A stretch of 27,873 nucleotides of DNA from Chara braunii. Taxonomy: Eukaryota > Streptophyta > Charophyceae > Charales > Characeae. Where the stretch lies: positions 1,152,481-1,180,353 of the forward strand of contig BFEA01000459.1 of NCBI GenBank assembly GCA_003427395.1, read 5' to 3'. Shown piece after piece: positions 8,511-19,040 of the stretch. How positions within the stretch are numbered: position 1 is the stretch's first letter; each line of letters opens with the position of its first letter. The notes below the pieces were generated by a model that was not told where the DNA came from, ran no database searches, and saw nothing but the letters and a program-made list of their open reading frames with translations. The translations under genes and the position numbers were made by a program.

Positions 8511-10424
8511 CGGCTAGACCTCGATCGGGCATGGGCAATATGGGACTCGTTGGTGATTTACCGACAACGGATTAGAGATAGTAGGATATGTAATCTGATC
8601 GATACTGCTTTGCGATGTGTGATCATGATACTCATGCTGTACGGAGAACTACCCTGGGTAGAGAAGTTCCAAGATTTATGGGAGGATGGAAAGATAGATT
8701 GGGTACGACCTACGAACTGTGTGTATGCCTTGATTTCGACTAAATGCCGAAAAGTTTACATCGGGCGCACGAGCAGAGTATTGTGCCTTAGATGGAAAGA
8801 GCACGTGGTATGTAGCAATGGTAACGACAGTAAATGCCAACCACTCTACAGATGGCTACGGAAAGTGGGAACAGATGATTACGTAGCTGTACCGCTGATG
8901 GCAACAGAAAATGACGAAGATCTTAAGAGGATCGAGAGGTGCTTTATTAAGCGATGGTCTCCGACATTCAACCCTCAGGATAGGCACTCTACACAATCAA
9001 AGAGACGTAAGAAGAGGCTAGGAAAACGGGAGAGGAAAGGGAGGAGGAGTTTAAAAGTAATGCGGGGTAGCATTCTTCATTTCGAGGATGAGAATGGCGC
9101 TCGGACTACGAAGATCTCTGATTATCTACAACAGGCAATTAAGAGTGGGAGTAAGGATCTGCACATCGTATGTTCAGGGGATATATGGTGCGAGGACTGG
9201 AAAGTCCTCACACGAAGATTCGGAATGTCATTAATCAAGATGCATGGAGTGGCGTGCCTACTCAAGGAAGGGAAAAAGGCAATTGAACAAGGAGGAGTGC
9301 TTACGATCAAGGATCCAGCTGAGACAGTCATCTTCCCCGTTAAGATCAGAAGGGAGTTTTTGCTCCTGCTTACACAGCCATGGCGAAGAAAACTGTTGTG
9401 GAAGAAAGAAGTTAACGAGTTATCATATATGTATCAGGCTTCTAGAGGATATGACAACAGGAGTAGACAGAGAATGAGGAACATCGTGTCTAGAGTACTA
9501 AATGAGAAGGTAGGCATTAACGTAAGGAAGAAGCATACTTTGAAGGTTCCTTATGACGACAGGGTGAATAGAAAGAAGATCAGGGATGTCGCGAAAGAGA
9601 AGATTGATGATCTGGGGATGAGTGATGAGATGACCAACATCGTGCAAAGACATATCCGTGTTGTCTTGACCAAGAAACAGACAATTGGTGATTTGTTTCA
9701 CAACCATCGAGAATTTGCTCGCTCGAATGGTAGCATATGCAATTGTGCAGATAGCCCCTTCCCGTTGGTGGAAGGACATGTTCGATGCTGTTTATCTGAT
9801 CTCCAAGCACTAGACTTCTTTTTCAATGCACGGAATATACCTGTACAACATACAAGGCAGGTTAGACGAGGCATTATGGCTGCTCTACTGGATGGACTGG
9901 GAGAACTTTTTAGTAGTGCAGGAAGGCCGCTCAATATACAGATGATCGACGTGGAACAATGCGTGGAGGACAAGGAGCTGACCTGTGAGGACTGGCTACA
10001 GGAGGTGCAGCTTTGGAAACGTCGTCTGGCGGGACTGGTGTGCATGCCGTTGGATAGAAATATGGGTGCAACGTACATCACCCGCCCGGTGGTGTATGCA
10101 AGAGCAGTACGTGACACTTTCTGGCATGGCGAGAGCTTTAATATGTGTGAAATGTCGGATGACATGGCACTAGCAAGGTGTAAGGAAGAATACGAGGAGA
10201 GGGGATTGCGAAGGCTCGGATCGTGGAGAGGGAAAGGAAGATTTGGAGATGCATACGTGATACCAAAGCAGAAAGATCCTAGCAGGTGGCGACCAATAGC
10301 GCCTGCATGGAATGCGCCGATGAAAGAGGGGGCAAAGAAGGTGGCAAGAGCTATGCAATGCATGCTTGGATGCCTCGCTAGAAAGATTCACTTCAACACT
10401 CACCTGTTCCGAACCCGAAAATGA
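8511..10424 (+). pseudogene. GIY-YIG endonuclease + CxC linker + RT start
   Basis: Open for 637 codons with no early ATG, so this is an internal part of the longer protein. Counting from 8550: the GIY-YIG domain covers about residues 56-142, with Tyr59, the YIG at 70-72, Arg81, catalytic-type Glu129 and the closing Asn141; a basic KRRKKR patch follows. A linker holds the CxC motif (Cys397, Cys399), then a GHV motif about 15 residues on. About residues 490-520 contain LDRNMG..RPVVY, like the LDKN block ahead of RT in this family. VIPKQKDPSRWRPI near residue 567 fits the first RT finger motif. The protein then ends 50 residues later, without the later motifs or the catalytic Asp pair. The His/Cys CCHH finger of animal Penelope nucleases is not evident, as expected for Chlamys. 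Confidence 0.72.
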
Positions 10425-10538
10425 TCTGCGGTGTGTATCATAACCGTACTATGCCGATGCCGTGCCAGTAGCAGACTCCCACAGTGATCCGAACCTGCCA
10501 ATAAATTACCCTAGAGTCCCCAAACCTGAAATAACCCG
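10403..10538. other. Unrelated repeat-like flank before the gap
   Basis: Similarity to the Penelope-like protein stops at about 10400. The sequence then shows CCGAACCC, CCGAACCTG and CCAAACCTGAA motifs, which reappear just right of the gap (CCAAACCTGAAG near 10780). The gap may therefore lie inside a collapsed repeat. Confidence 0.45.
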
Positions 10539-10748
10539 NNNNNNNNNNNNNNNNNNNNNNNNNNNNNNNNNNNNNNNNNNNNNNNNNNNNNNNNNNNNNN
10601 NNNNNNNNNNNNNNNNNNNNNNNNNNNNNNNNNNNNNNNNNNNNNNNNNNNNNNNNNNNNNNNNNNNNNNNNNNNNNNNNNNNNNNNNNNNNNNNNNNNN
10701 NNNNNNNNNNNNNNNNNNNNNNNNNNNNNNNNNNNNNNNNNNNNNNNN
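10539..10748. other. Assembly gap (210 N)
   Basis: A run of 210 N bases. Any frame drawn across it is meaningless. Confidence 1.
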
Positions 10749-11699
10749 CTGAAACAGAGTGACGCCGAGCCCATACCAAACCTGAAGCATGTCGGATACC
10801 GTAGGTTATAGCCATTCCGTAACAATACGGAGCCTCTCTGTCCCACATATCCGTGCCGTGCCAAATACCATACTGTCGACCCTAAGGAAGCACCACCCCA
10901 TACCGTCCATGCGACTCTAGCTCTCAGAACACCCCGACTGTGGTAATGTTAGTAATCAGGCAAACCAGGGAGAGCGACGCAAGGAACCTCAACCATCGGT
11001 AGTAGTGAGAACCGTTAGAATCCAGGAAAAATAATCAATCCGGGGTCAGGGCTGATGGAGGGTAATCGTGGCGAAATTAGGCCTCCCTCCTGATAATCAT
11101 GCGTTCCCCCTTTTCTTAATTTTATCGTTGGAAATAATAAATTAATCGTAAGTCCGCCAAAATTAAATTCCAAGAAAATTTAAATAAATGACCGATTTCG
11201 TTTTGTTTCTTTTCTCTTTTACGATTTTTAATATTTTTCTATGTTTTTAATTTCATTGCCGGAAACATAAAATAACAAGGGAATTCCCCCTAAGATTAAA
11301 TGTCGTGGAAAATGAAGAAAATAAGGGGGATCATGTTCTTCTCTGCTCCCCTCCTGGTCTTAATTCTTTTTTTTCCATTTTTAATTACGGTACTAAAATA
11401 GGCAAAATCTGAAGCCTCACTTCGGCCTTGGTTGTATGCCGCAAAAATGTCTCGGCGAGGTCTGCTCCCGCGATGCCTCCTCGCGGCAGGCCAAACCGGC
11501 TCCAGCCCTCTGAACGACCGGAAATGGCGGCCTCTAGACACACCGAGTGCGCCCACCTATCTTGCTATCTCTAAGGGTTAGTCGTAAGGTTCAGTGTACC
11601 CAGAATCAGGGATACCCTGGGTTCCTCTAATTTCTGCTGTCTGGTCAAACCAAAGTACCCTCAAGACACGGACTTGCCCTCGAGCCTAAGTCCCAAAAA
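10749..11699. other. No gene recognised
   Basis: The left third contains CCGTGCCGTGCC-type motifs. The middle (11100-11400) is AT-rich with TTTT and AAAT tracts. The last part is GC-richer. No frame resembles a known protein. The segment ends in five A bases directly before the LTR start. Confidence 0.5.
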
Positions 11700-12073
11700 T
11701 GTCGTTTTCAGGCGGCGCACTACTTGTGGCCGCCTGACAGCGTGCCCCCTATGTTACAGCGAATGAGAAACGCCCTCGGCTGGTCCACCTCTGCGATTGC
11801 AACTGATTAGCTTTCGTACTGTGGACTAGTAGCTCGGCGGGGATACGCCCACCAAAGGGAGGTGACAGCTCCCGTAAGGTGGAGGTAAGTTGTGCCTCGC
11901 GTAGGCCCTATCCTGTCGTAGGGTCTCGTGAGAGGTATGGCTGGCGCACTCGGCCGGAGCGGCCTGCGGAAGCTCCATTTGTGTGTTTGTAACGAGGTTG
12001 GTCTAACTCCTGCGTGACGCGGCTGAGAGGGTCCCGCGCTGCCACGTGCGGTGCCGGACCGATGCGCACGACA
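11700..12073 (+). mobile_element. 5' LTR of a Ty3/gypsy element (copy 1)
   Basis: The 374-bp segment begins TGTCG and ends CGACA, perfect 5-bp inverted ends of the TG..CA type. Two bases later comes an 18-19 nt match to a tRNA-Asp primer site, which fixes the 3' edge. A second copy with the same ends lies at 24369-24737; from about 11742 onward the two are similar at roughly nine bases in ten by eye, differing mostly by transitions, while the first 40 bp diverge. An inverted repeat CAGGCGGC..GCCGCCTG lies at 11709-11737. No matching 3' LTR downstream could be tied to this copy. Confidence 0.8.
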
Positions 12074-12075
12074 GG

Positions 12076-12094
12076 TGGCGCCGTTGCCGGGGAT
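12076..12094 (+). promoter_or_regulatory. tRNA-Asp primer binding site
   Basis: TGGCGCCGTTGCCGGGGAT is complementary to the 3' end of plant tRNA-Asp(GTC) including CCA. It lies 2 bases after the LTR end. It is the usual primer site of several plant Ty3/gypsy lineages and shows the element reads on the plus strand. Confidence 0.85.
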
Positions 12095-14298
12095 AACGGT
12101 TGCCTACCGTTGTCCCTGGTGGAACGACATCCGGGTATGAAAGTGAGAAAATAGGCAAATAGGAAGTTTTCTGTTAAGCTTGTATGAGCGATCGGCTAAT
12201 ATTTTAACTATCGTTGGAGATGTCGAAAGACTGAGAAGTCCTTAACAGATCGAGCCTAGATTTGAAGGGGATTGAGGATCCAGGCGAAATGACCACTTCT
12301 GCCTTATTGATTGGTTTAGACGGAGGGTTGGTTGCAAACGTTCTTGGATAAAATATGAAGTGAGGGTTAATTCCGCGAGTGGGGTTTGAGTGATGCAGTA
12401 AGGGGCGTTTGAGATCGATAAGCGCCTTGACTATGCGTTGTGAGCACTGCCTAGTGGGCAGTTAAATGGAGTTGAAAGGCTTTTTGACTTTAATGATTGA
12501 GGAGTCTGGGTAATGCTTTGAAGGCTCGATTCGGCTAGGAGTGAGTAAGGTGGCATTGGCATTGCTAAGTACGCCTATGATTGGAATCCAAGGGTGATTG
12601 ACTCACTACGTGATTGTTGTATTAAATACTGCCTTAGGGGGATAGTCAAGTTAAGATGAAGCATCCCCCTTAGTCATATGACCCCTGTGTTAGAGAAAGT
12701 TGTCGATATGAGAGCAGCATGGATGAGGGGATGACTGATAAAGTGCGAAGTAAGGAGTTTAATTGTAAAAATATTTCCTTGAGCTCAGGCCGAGATGTAA
12801 TGCGATAGGTACTACGGCCAGTACGACGGTTAGACTCTTCGATAGTGTGAGTTGGTGATGATCTGAGTCGCTTGCGGGCTGTCTGGCTAACTATCAATAA
12901 GTCTCGAGAAGTAGTGGCCACTAGGATAGCGGTTTGGCTAGTCCGAAGAGAGGCCTATGTGTTAAATATATGTGATATATGTGTGTATGATATTTATGAT
13001 GGTTTGTTTGGTTGTCTCTATATACGTGATTTCATTGTGTTTTGTCTGATGTCTGATTGATGGCGTATGCATGGATTGCCTTCCACTAGGACATAGGTAC
13101 TGCATGGAACCCACGCATGGCATGGGAGTCATGATGGGACCAAGGGTGAATGGGGTGACTTGCTTCGGTGGAAGATGGTTCTTCCAAGAAGGGGTTAGTC
13201 GGCGTGTATAATTTATCCTCGATGGAAGTGCATTCTTGAGTTGTTACCACCTCGATGAGGCTCAAGGAAGCAGTTATTAGTCTCGAAATTGATAGTAAGA
13301 CCCACGCCGGAACTATGTTCCTTGTCCATTAGTGGGGTGCTGTTGTCTTTCCTGTACTGGCAGAGTAACTACATTATCTGTTAAGAGAGGAGGAAAGGGT
13401 TTGTTACCCTTGCTGAAACTGTCATGGTTGAGTGGAATAACTACTGCTTAACAAGAGCGGTCCTGGAGTAGCGACCTAGGTTTGTTTCATGTTAGGCAAG
13501 GCCACCATGCTTGTAAAGGCGCGAATGCACTATTCGTTTGCGTGGATGAGTATGAATGAGGTTGTCCGTCTGGCCACGATAGGATTAGTAAGGAACAAGC
13601 GCTGAAATCAGAGAGGGATGCGGTGAGGCTCGATCTTTAGAGCAGGGCTCAGGAGTCGAGATGTTATCTCATAAGGATTACACCGCTCCTCTGTAATATA
13701 CGCTTCGCTTAAAGAGTTGAAGGGGTAACACTTGTATCATGTTATTTACTCATTGCCAGTCCTACTTCTGCCTTATAGGATACGAAAATACGTTATCGAG
13801 ATTCGAGAGTTATCTTGTTATATAACTGGCAGTTGAGCTGCGTTTATATGGTTGTTTATAAAGCATATTGTGTCGGTCAGTTACAACCCTTACAAGTAAT
13901 TCAAGTTTGTCATGTAAAAATTATCGTTATCAGTATATGTTATTTGTCATGGGTTGTACTGCTTTTTGTATTCGTGTTTGGAGTATCCACTTATGTGACA
14001 TATGTACATCGCATGTTACCCTGATAATGGCAATCCTAAGGGGTTAGTGCCTGAGTTATGATTGAAGGGATCTATCAGTGAATGTTTATGTTTTATTTTT
14101 GATGGATATTTATCTAAAAACTCTCTTCGGTATCGTCATTATTTTGGATAGATTCTTATGTGTGTTTTTATAATGAAGTGTCGAAATAACTTAGTGAGAT
14201 ATGTCTTATATTTGATTTAGTCACGTAGCTCCTCTCGGATCTCGACCCTAACGCCGCTCCTTGTTGTTCAACAGGTGGTGGGGTCGAGGGAGCTCGAG
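12095..14298 (+). other. Long untranslated leader of the gypsy element
   Basis: About 2.2 kb between the primer site and the gag ATG carries no frame that looks like protein. Long leaders occur in some large plant gypsy elements. A nested insertion or heavily decayed coding part cannot be excluded. The gag phase is open from 14221 after a TAG at 14218. Confidence 0.5.
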
Positions 14299-15357
14299 AT
14301 GGAGGGCTCTCAAGGAAAGATCGAGGCCGAGAAACTCGCTTATCTGTTGGAACGGCGAGATTGGGAGCGAAACAACCTGCCCAAGGTTGAGATCGACTTC
14401 TTCAAAGGCGATCATGTTTCTGACTTCCTCAACAAGTTTGAACAGATAGCGTCCCACTGCAAATGGAGTGAGGGACAGATGCTGGAAGAAATGATAAAGT
14501 ATATTTATATAGGTTTGAAGGGTGAAGTTAGTGGGTTGGTTAGAAGAGCGGGATCATCGTGGAGGAAGTTCTATGATGACATGTGGAATAAGTACCGGCT
14601 AGGTGAGGAACAACTGACCAAAGACGACCTTGAGAAGATAGATCGGTATAGTTATGTGTCAGTTGGGCAATTCGTGATAGACTATAAGCTTGCATCGCGT
14701 AAGGTCTGGGCACTGCCAGAACATGACAAATGCTTTGTCTTCCTCATGAACTTCACGAATGCAGAACATCGAGATTTGATTCGTGGAACATGGGGGAGAC
14801 TAGTCCGGGATAAGATCTGAGAGAACCTTGAATAGGAGGATTTCGACCAGTACCTCTGCCATACTTTATGGGAAGCGAGGAAAAGAAGGAAAGTGTTAGA
14901 TAGTGAGAAGAGTGAGCTTGAAAAGGGGTCTACTGATCCGGCGGTAGGCACCTTTGATGCTAAGAAAGATGGAACTCAGAAAGACGTTGAGATCGTCAAG
15001 CGAAATCACAGATGGAGAAGAGAGAAGAAAAATGAGTCGGGAGGTGGGAGGAAAGAGATACCGGCTAGAGTGAGAGCTGATGCAGCTCATACCTGTGAGA
15101 GGACGCTTGACGCTCCAAGCGAGAAGGGAATAGAAGAGCAAAGAGTTCAAGGAGAAGCTGGTATGACCCTGTCGCACACTGCATCTGATCTTGGTAAGGA
15201 GTGTGACGACAAGGGAACATCGTCGGCTGTAAGTCGAACTGGACGAAGGAATGGAAGAGGGCGAGAACGGTGGGCGAGGGTAGTATGTGCTTGTTATGGG
15301 AAGATTGGTCATACCCCTCGCAGATGTAAGACGCCGAAGAGAGGAATTGAGGGATGA
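14299..15357 (+). pseudogene. gag: Retrotransposon gag, two internal stops
   Basis: In one phase the frame reads from ATG 14299 to TGA 15355, with internal TGA at 14818 and TAG at 14833; similarity in character continues across both. The first part (about 170 residues) has the helical capsid style of Ty3/gypsy gag (FFKGDHVSDFLNKFEQIA, then KYIYIGLKGEV). A basic, Ser/Gly-rich linker follows. The C-terminal zinc knuckle reads C-A-C-Y-GKIGH-TPRR-C: the second cysteine position (codon 15295) is TAT Tyr instead of TGT Cys, so the finger is broken even if the stops were read through. Both stops fit C-to-T changes (CGA to TGA, CAG to TAG), and the Tyr fits G-to-A. It forms virus-like particles and packages RNA in live relatives. 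No protease or RT follows in this copy. Confidence 0.8.
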
Positions 15358-17535
15358 GGTTGTCTGCCTAGATGAGTGGTGTCATCGATCTTAAGTGACT
15401 AATAGATAGACATTCGAAAGGTCATGACAATGAGGTAGGCTCAATTGACAGAATTAATGAGCGATTACCTGCTTATCTTGTTTTTATTTCCAAGCCTATG
15501 AGTTTCATGAGACATAGGTCCCTTCTGGTATATATTTATGATATCAAAGGAGCGTTTTTACCATTGGGGTTGTGCGTATATTTTGGATTCGATTATCCTC
15601 TCTTTAAGTTGGCCTTAGCCTTGTCAGACACGAGTGGAGATCTTTTAAGAAATTGTCGACCGTGCGTTAAACGCGTACCCAATTGTGCGAGAACGATTGA
15701 TGTTATTTTTGCGAGTATGACCTGTGTGATGCGTTATACAAGGTTCATTTGTTGATTGGGATATGAAGTGGTGAAAATTTGAGATTTGTAAGGATGTGAG
15801 ATGTGAGATAACCTGATCTTCTCATGGGAATTATTTCTTGATATGGGTTTTGATTCCCTCGGGTTGCAGGATCGTGCGTGTTTCGGTTGTCGTTGGCACT
15901 CTCATCAAAAGTGGCCTTGTGAGTCTTTTGTGTATTACTTCAATCAATGGTGAAGTAAAGAGAGTGTGATTATTTGTGGGATGTTTCTGGAAGGCTCAAA
16001 GAGTCCAGAAAATCATATTAAGAGAGAGGTTATGCCCAAGGGCGGCCTGACAAAGTTTGAGGGACATTTTCAAGAAAAGAATGTTTCAAGGTTATATAAG
16101 CAAATCCATCTATGAGTGGGAGAATGGCTGAGAGATTTTTTGGGTGATTCTCCTTCAGAATGAAAGGAGTCTTAAAAATTATTATAACACCCCTGAGAGG
16201 AAGGGGGTGGCGTAACGAGAATTTTTTTGGAGTCTGAGTATTATCCTCGGCCAAATCGACAGTTCCACTCTGTGGGCCTCAGCTGCCAGTAAGCGTGTCA
16301 TCTGCTGCAGGGAAATCTGTCATGTCATAAAGCCCTTACCCGGCCAGTGGTTGTGAGTCCCGGTTGGTTTTGTGTGTGGCAGGGGGTAAGGAAAGAACCG
16401 TTCAATTCTGCATCCTCACTTGCGTAGTCACATAAAAGTTGGTAAGGCTGGTTGTGAGTCATTTTAATCAACTTATTATGGGTCACAAGCGGTCTAGTCT
16501 GTGACGGGGACTTCCATGATTAAGACTCCTTGAGGGAAACTAAAGTTTTTGCTAATAGTCGGTGGGGGCGTCATCTACGGCAGGAAGGATCGGCCTGGTT
16601 ATAAGGCCCTCCAATCAGCTATGAGTTTGATTGAAAGTGGCGTTGAGTTCTGTTTGAAAAGGAATTATGAGAGTGACTCAATGAGCAAAACTTGTGGATG
16701 AGTTTAACATAGTGTGTGACAAAAGTGAAGGATGTCACTCATAAAGGTTGGATTTATGGGGAAATGGGGTGATTTTCATTTTCTTTGAAAGACTAAGTGA
16801 ATATCGCCGCCCGTACCTTTGGTGAGTTAGTAAAATGAGTGGCGTCTGAATGGTGATAGTGCCTTGTGGGACTGGGCTTAACAGGGCCCTGCCCATAAGA
16901 TACGTTTGTGGTACGTGTGATAAAGTCAAACACCCAAGCTTCTAGATTAGCCGAAAGATTGAGGTGTCTGATTAAACCCCACAATGAGGTTGTTTTGAGA
17001 GAGAGCTTGTACAAGAGTGTACAGATCGGTTGAGCATGAGTAATTGATGGGTGAAAGGAAAAAAGTCTACTTGAAGATTGAGGTCCTGGAATTTGATCCA
17101 CCACTAGGCCCGAGTTTAGCCAGTGGTGAGATGATTAGTGTGTCCGGCGCGATAAAACATCGTTCAAAGAGACCGGAAGTGTTGTAGTTATGAGTTTGGC
17201 TTTGGATGACCCCCCGTTCGTGATTATGGTGGTTGGAAAGTGGGTTTATCCACGTTGTTAAATTAGAAGTGGAGGAGTGTTTGTGCTTAGCCGATTACTC
17301 GGCTATCATAGATTTTTATCCTTGATCAGGAATTGAATGGTATTTTTCCACCTTTGACTTCTGCACGAATTGTCTTAAGGAAACGGGGTCTAGTGCTGAT
17401 ACAACTAGATGACCGTTTCAGTTGAAGTTGAAAACTCGAGGGAGTTATCACGCACTTCTTCTGAAGACTATAGCTGAATAGAAATACTTGGTGCGACGGG
17501 GACGTCGTTTCATAAGGTCCAGGAAGACTGTCGTA
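15358..17535. other. No recognisable pol; imperfect hairpins
   Basis: Where a gypsy pol would be expected, no protease, RT, RNase H or integrase motif is legible in any frame. Small inverted repeats are common, for example GGCCT..AGGCC near 16582, CCTTACCC..GGGTAAGG at about 16332-16390, TTGTGA..TCACAA around 16452-16488, and the palindrome CAGGGCCCTG near 16880. The stretch is either decayed internal sequence or an unrelated insertion. Confidence 0.45.
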
Positions 17536-17561
17536 CCAAATACCCTTACAAGGGTATTTGG
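17536..17561. repeat. 12-bp perfect inverted repeat, 2-bp spacer
   Basis: CCAAATACCCTT and AAGGGTATTTGG flank AC. It sits at the boundary between the AT-balanced gypsy region and a GC-rich block, and about 30 bp before a TGTGGCCCGCCTGACGGCGTGC string that resembles the start of LTR copy 1 (TGTGGCCGCCTGACAGCGTGC). Confidence 0.85.
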
Positions 17562-18380
17562 CGTGGTTTTTGCAAGTCACGCAAGTGCAGTGTGGCCCGC
17601 CTGACGGCGTGCGCCTGAGCGGAAGCATATGTTCTTGTCGGGGTGAGAAGCACGTGTGGCGGCGTGGGGTATTGACGGTGAGGCGCAATTGGGCGCTGCC
17701 TAGGCATGCGCGGAGTCATGAGGTCAGTAGGGCACGCAACGTTTATCTATGTTTTCTTTTCTTTTTTTTATTATTTACTGTTGGGTTGTTTGACTTTGTA
17801 GGTTCCGGCGACGTGACGCCGAACTTAGTGGCTGTCGCCAGAACGGTGTGGTCATATCCTGACGAATAGAAGTTCAAATTAACTCGTTATCTATTGTAGT
17901 ATTATTATTTTGCTCCGGCGTTCTTTGTCTCGGACGCGACGCCGAATTTGGAGACCGTCACGGCAGTCGAGGACCTTGAGCGCGCGCCTCTTTTCGTTTA
18001 AAACTTATAGGTTCCCGCTCGACGGGATGTTGACGAAAGTTATCTGTCCAGCCCGTTTTGAGAACATGGGCCGAGGAGCTCAGCGTGCATGCGGGCCGGC
18101 GGGCGATTTGCCCGCGAGGCGGAGGAAAAAGCTGAATGGCGTGGGCCGCAGCGGCAGCACCATCCGCGGCTTGCTGTGGGAGGTTTGAGTGTAGCAGCAC
18201 CGAGGTTACCCCCTTCCTAGTACTATGGGGAGCCCCGTGGCGGCCACATCTGGACCCATGCCTTGCGACGAGGGAACATGCGGGAGTGGCACCCACTAGC
18301 GCGGGTGATACCTGCCGGAGCAGGTGGGCGGTGCTAGCCGGGGGTCAGCCGGTAGCCTTAAGGTTGGGCCTCGTCGAAGG
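17562..18380. other. GC-rich, no gene recognised
   Basis: Frames stay open because of high GC, but none resembles a known family. Two related segments, CCGGCGACGTGACGCCGAA near 17803 and CGGACGCGACGCCGAA near 17932, suggest an old duplication. Two sites read T-rich then TAG-GTTCC (about 17796 and 18006), like 3' splice sites, but no exon can be supported. Confidence 0.4.
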
Positions 18381-18520
18381 GCCAGTCATCGTGCCACCCC
18401 ACAGGCCCCCTCCCCCTAGGAGCACGAAGGCAGTCTAGGCTCTGTACCATGCCAGTCATCGTGCCACCCCACAGGCCCCCTCCCCCTAGGTGCACGAAGA
18501 CAGTCTGGGCTCTGTACCAT
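18381..18520. repeat. 70-bp direct duplication
   Basis: 18381-18450 and 18451-18520 are adjacent copies differing at about three positions. The high identity means a recent event compared with the other repeats here. The unit contains CACCCCACAGGCCCCC. Confidence 0.95.
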
Positions 18521-19040
18521 TCGGAGGGGGGACCCTGTATCGCGGGTGGCTGTTTGGACTCAGAAGGGCCGCGGTCGGGGGTGCTACCGGGCCACGTGAT
18601 GAAAGGTCGAGTGACGGGCGTAAAGGCGAGGTGGCACAGGGAGTGGGCGAATGTGGACGGGATGGCGCGGCGGGTGCATGCGGAAGAGCGGGCGTTAGGA
18701 GGAAGGGTGGCCCGCTTGGCCTGGGCACGGGCGGGGCACTATTTCACTAAACAATGGGAAAGAAGACTCAACAGATTTTTGCCAGGCTGCCACCGTTGTG
18801 TGAGCACACCCGGAGTCGGGCGCTTACCGGCCAGCACGAAACAGACGACCGGCGCTGGACCGATGGACTGGAGGGCGGAGCGCAGGAGGCAGCGGGCGGA
18901 GTAGCGAGGCAGGCAGTGAGCAGGAACGGGCGGACTAGCGGGGTGTGGGGAGACGAATGAATCGGGGCGCGAAAATGCGCCGGGTGCGTGCAGAGAAGGT
19001 GTGCTGGACTATGGCGGAGGTGGAGAAAGAAGACGGGAAG
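18521..19040. other. GC-rich, no gene recognised
   Basis: Several long GC-driven frames overlap on both strands without domain similarity. Nothing further can be supported. Confidence 0.4.

Larger units (their letters stand above)
7941..10402 (+). mobile_element. Penelope-like retroelement, Chlamys type, truncated
   Basis: One continuous reading phase runs from an ATG at 7941 to the stop at 10422, interrupted by two in-frame TGA codons (8370, 8508). Its order is CCHC zinc knuckle, charged coiled coil, GIY-YIG nuclease, CxC linker, then the beginning of a reverse transcriptase. N-terminal GIY-YIG joined by a CxC linker to RT defines the permuted Naiad/Chlamys clade of Penelope-like elements, Chlamys being the form described in green algae, spike mosses and slime molds. 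RT catalytic motifs are missing because similarity stops at about 10400, where unrelated sequence with CCGAACC motifs begins, shortly before the assembly gap. The upstream boundary is unknown; the region 7300-7940 is probably leader or pseudo-LTR. The element is dead as it stands. Confidence 0.68.

Noticed and set aside
10438-10864. Several open frames spanning the N gap
   Set aside because: They are open only because N runs contain no stop codons.
15498-15755. LVYIYDIKG string, reminiscent of an RT YxDD motif
   Set aside because: The second and third positions do not give YxDD, and no neighbouring RT motifs appear in any frame.
17796-18010. Two T-rich TAG-GTTCC sites as 3' splice sites of a gene
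   Set aside because: No donor sites or coding exons could be matched to them.
17600-18960. Long GC-driven open frames of 60-150 codons on both strands
   Set aside because: They overlap one another in opposite strands, lack known motifs, and cross a 70-bp tandem duplication and repeats.
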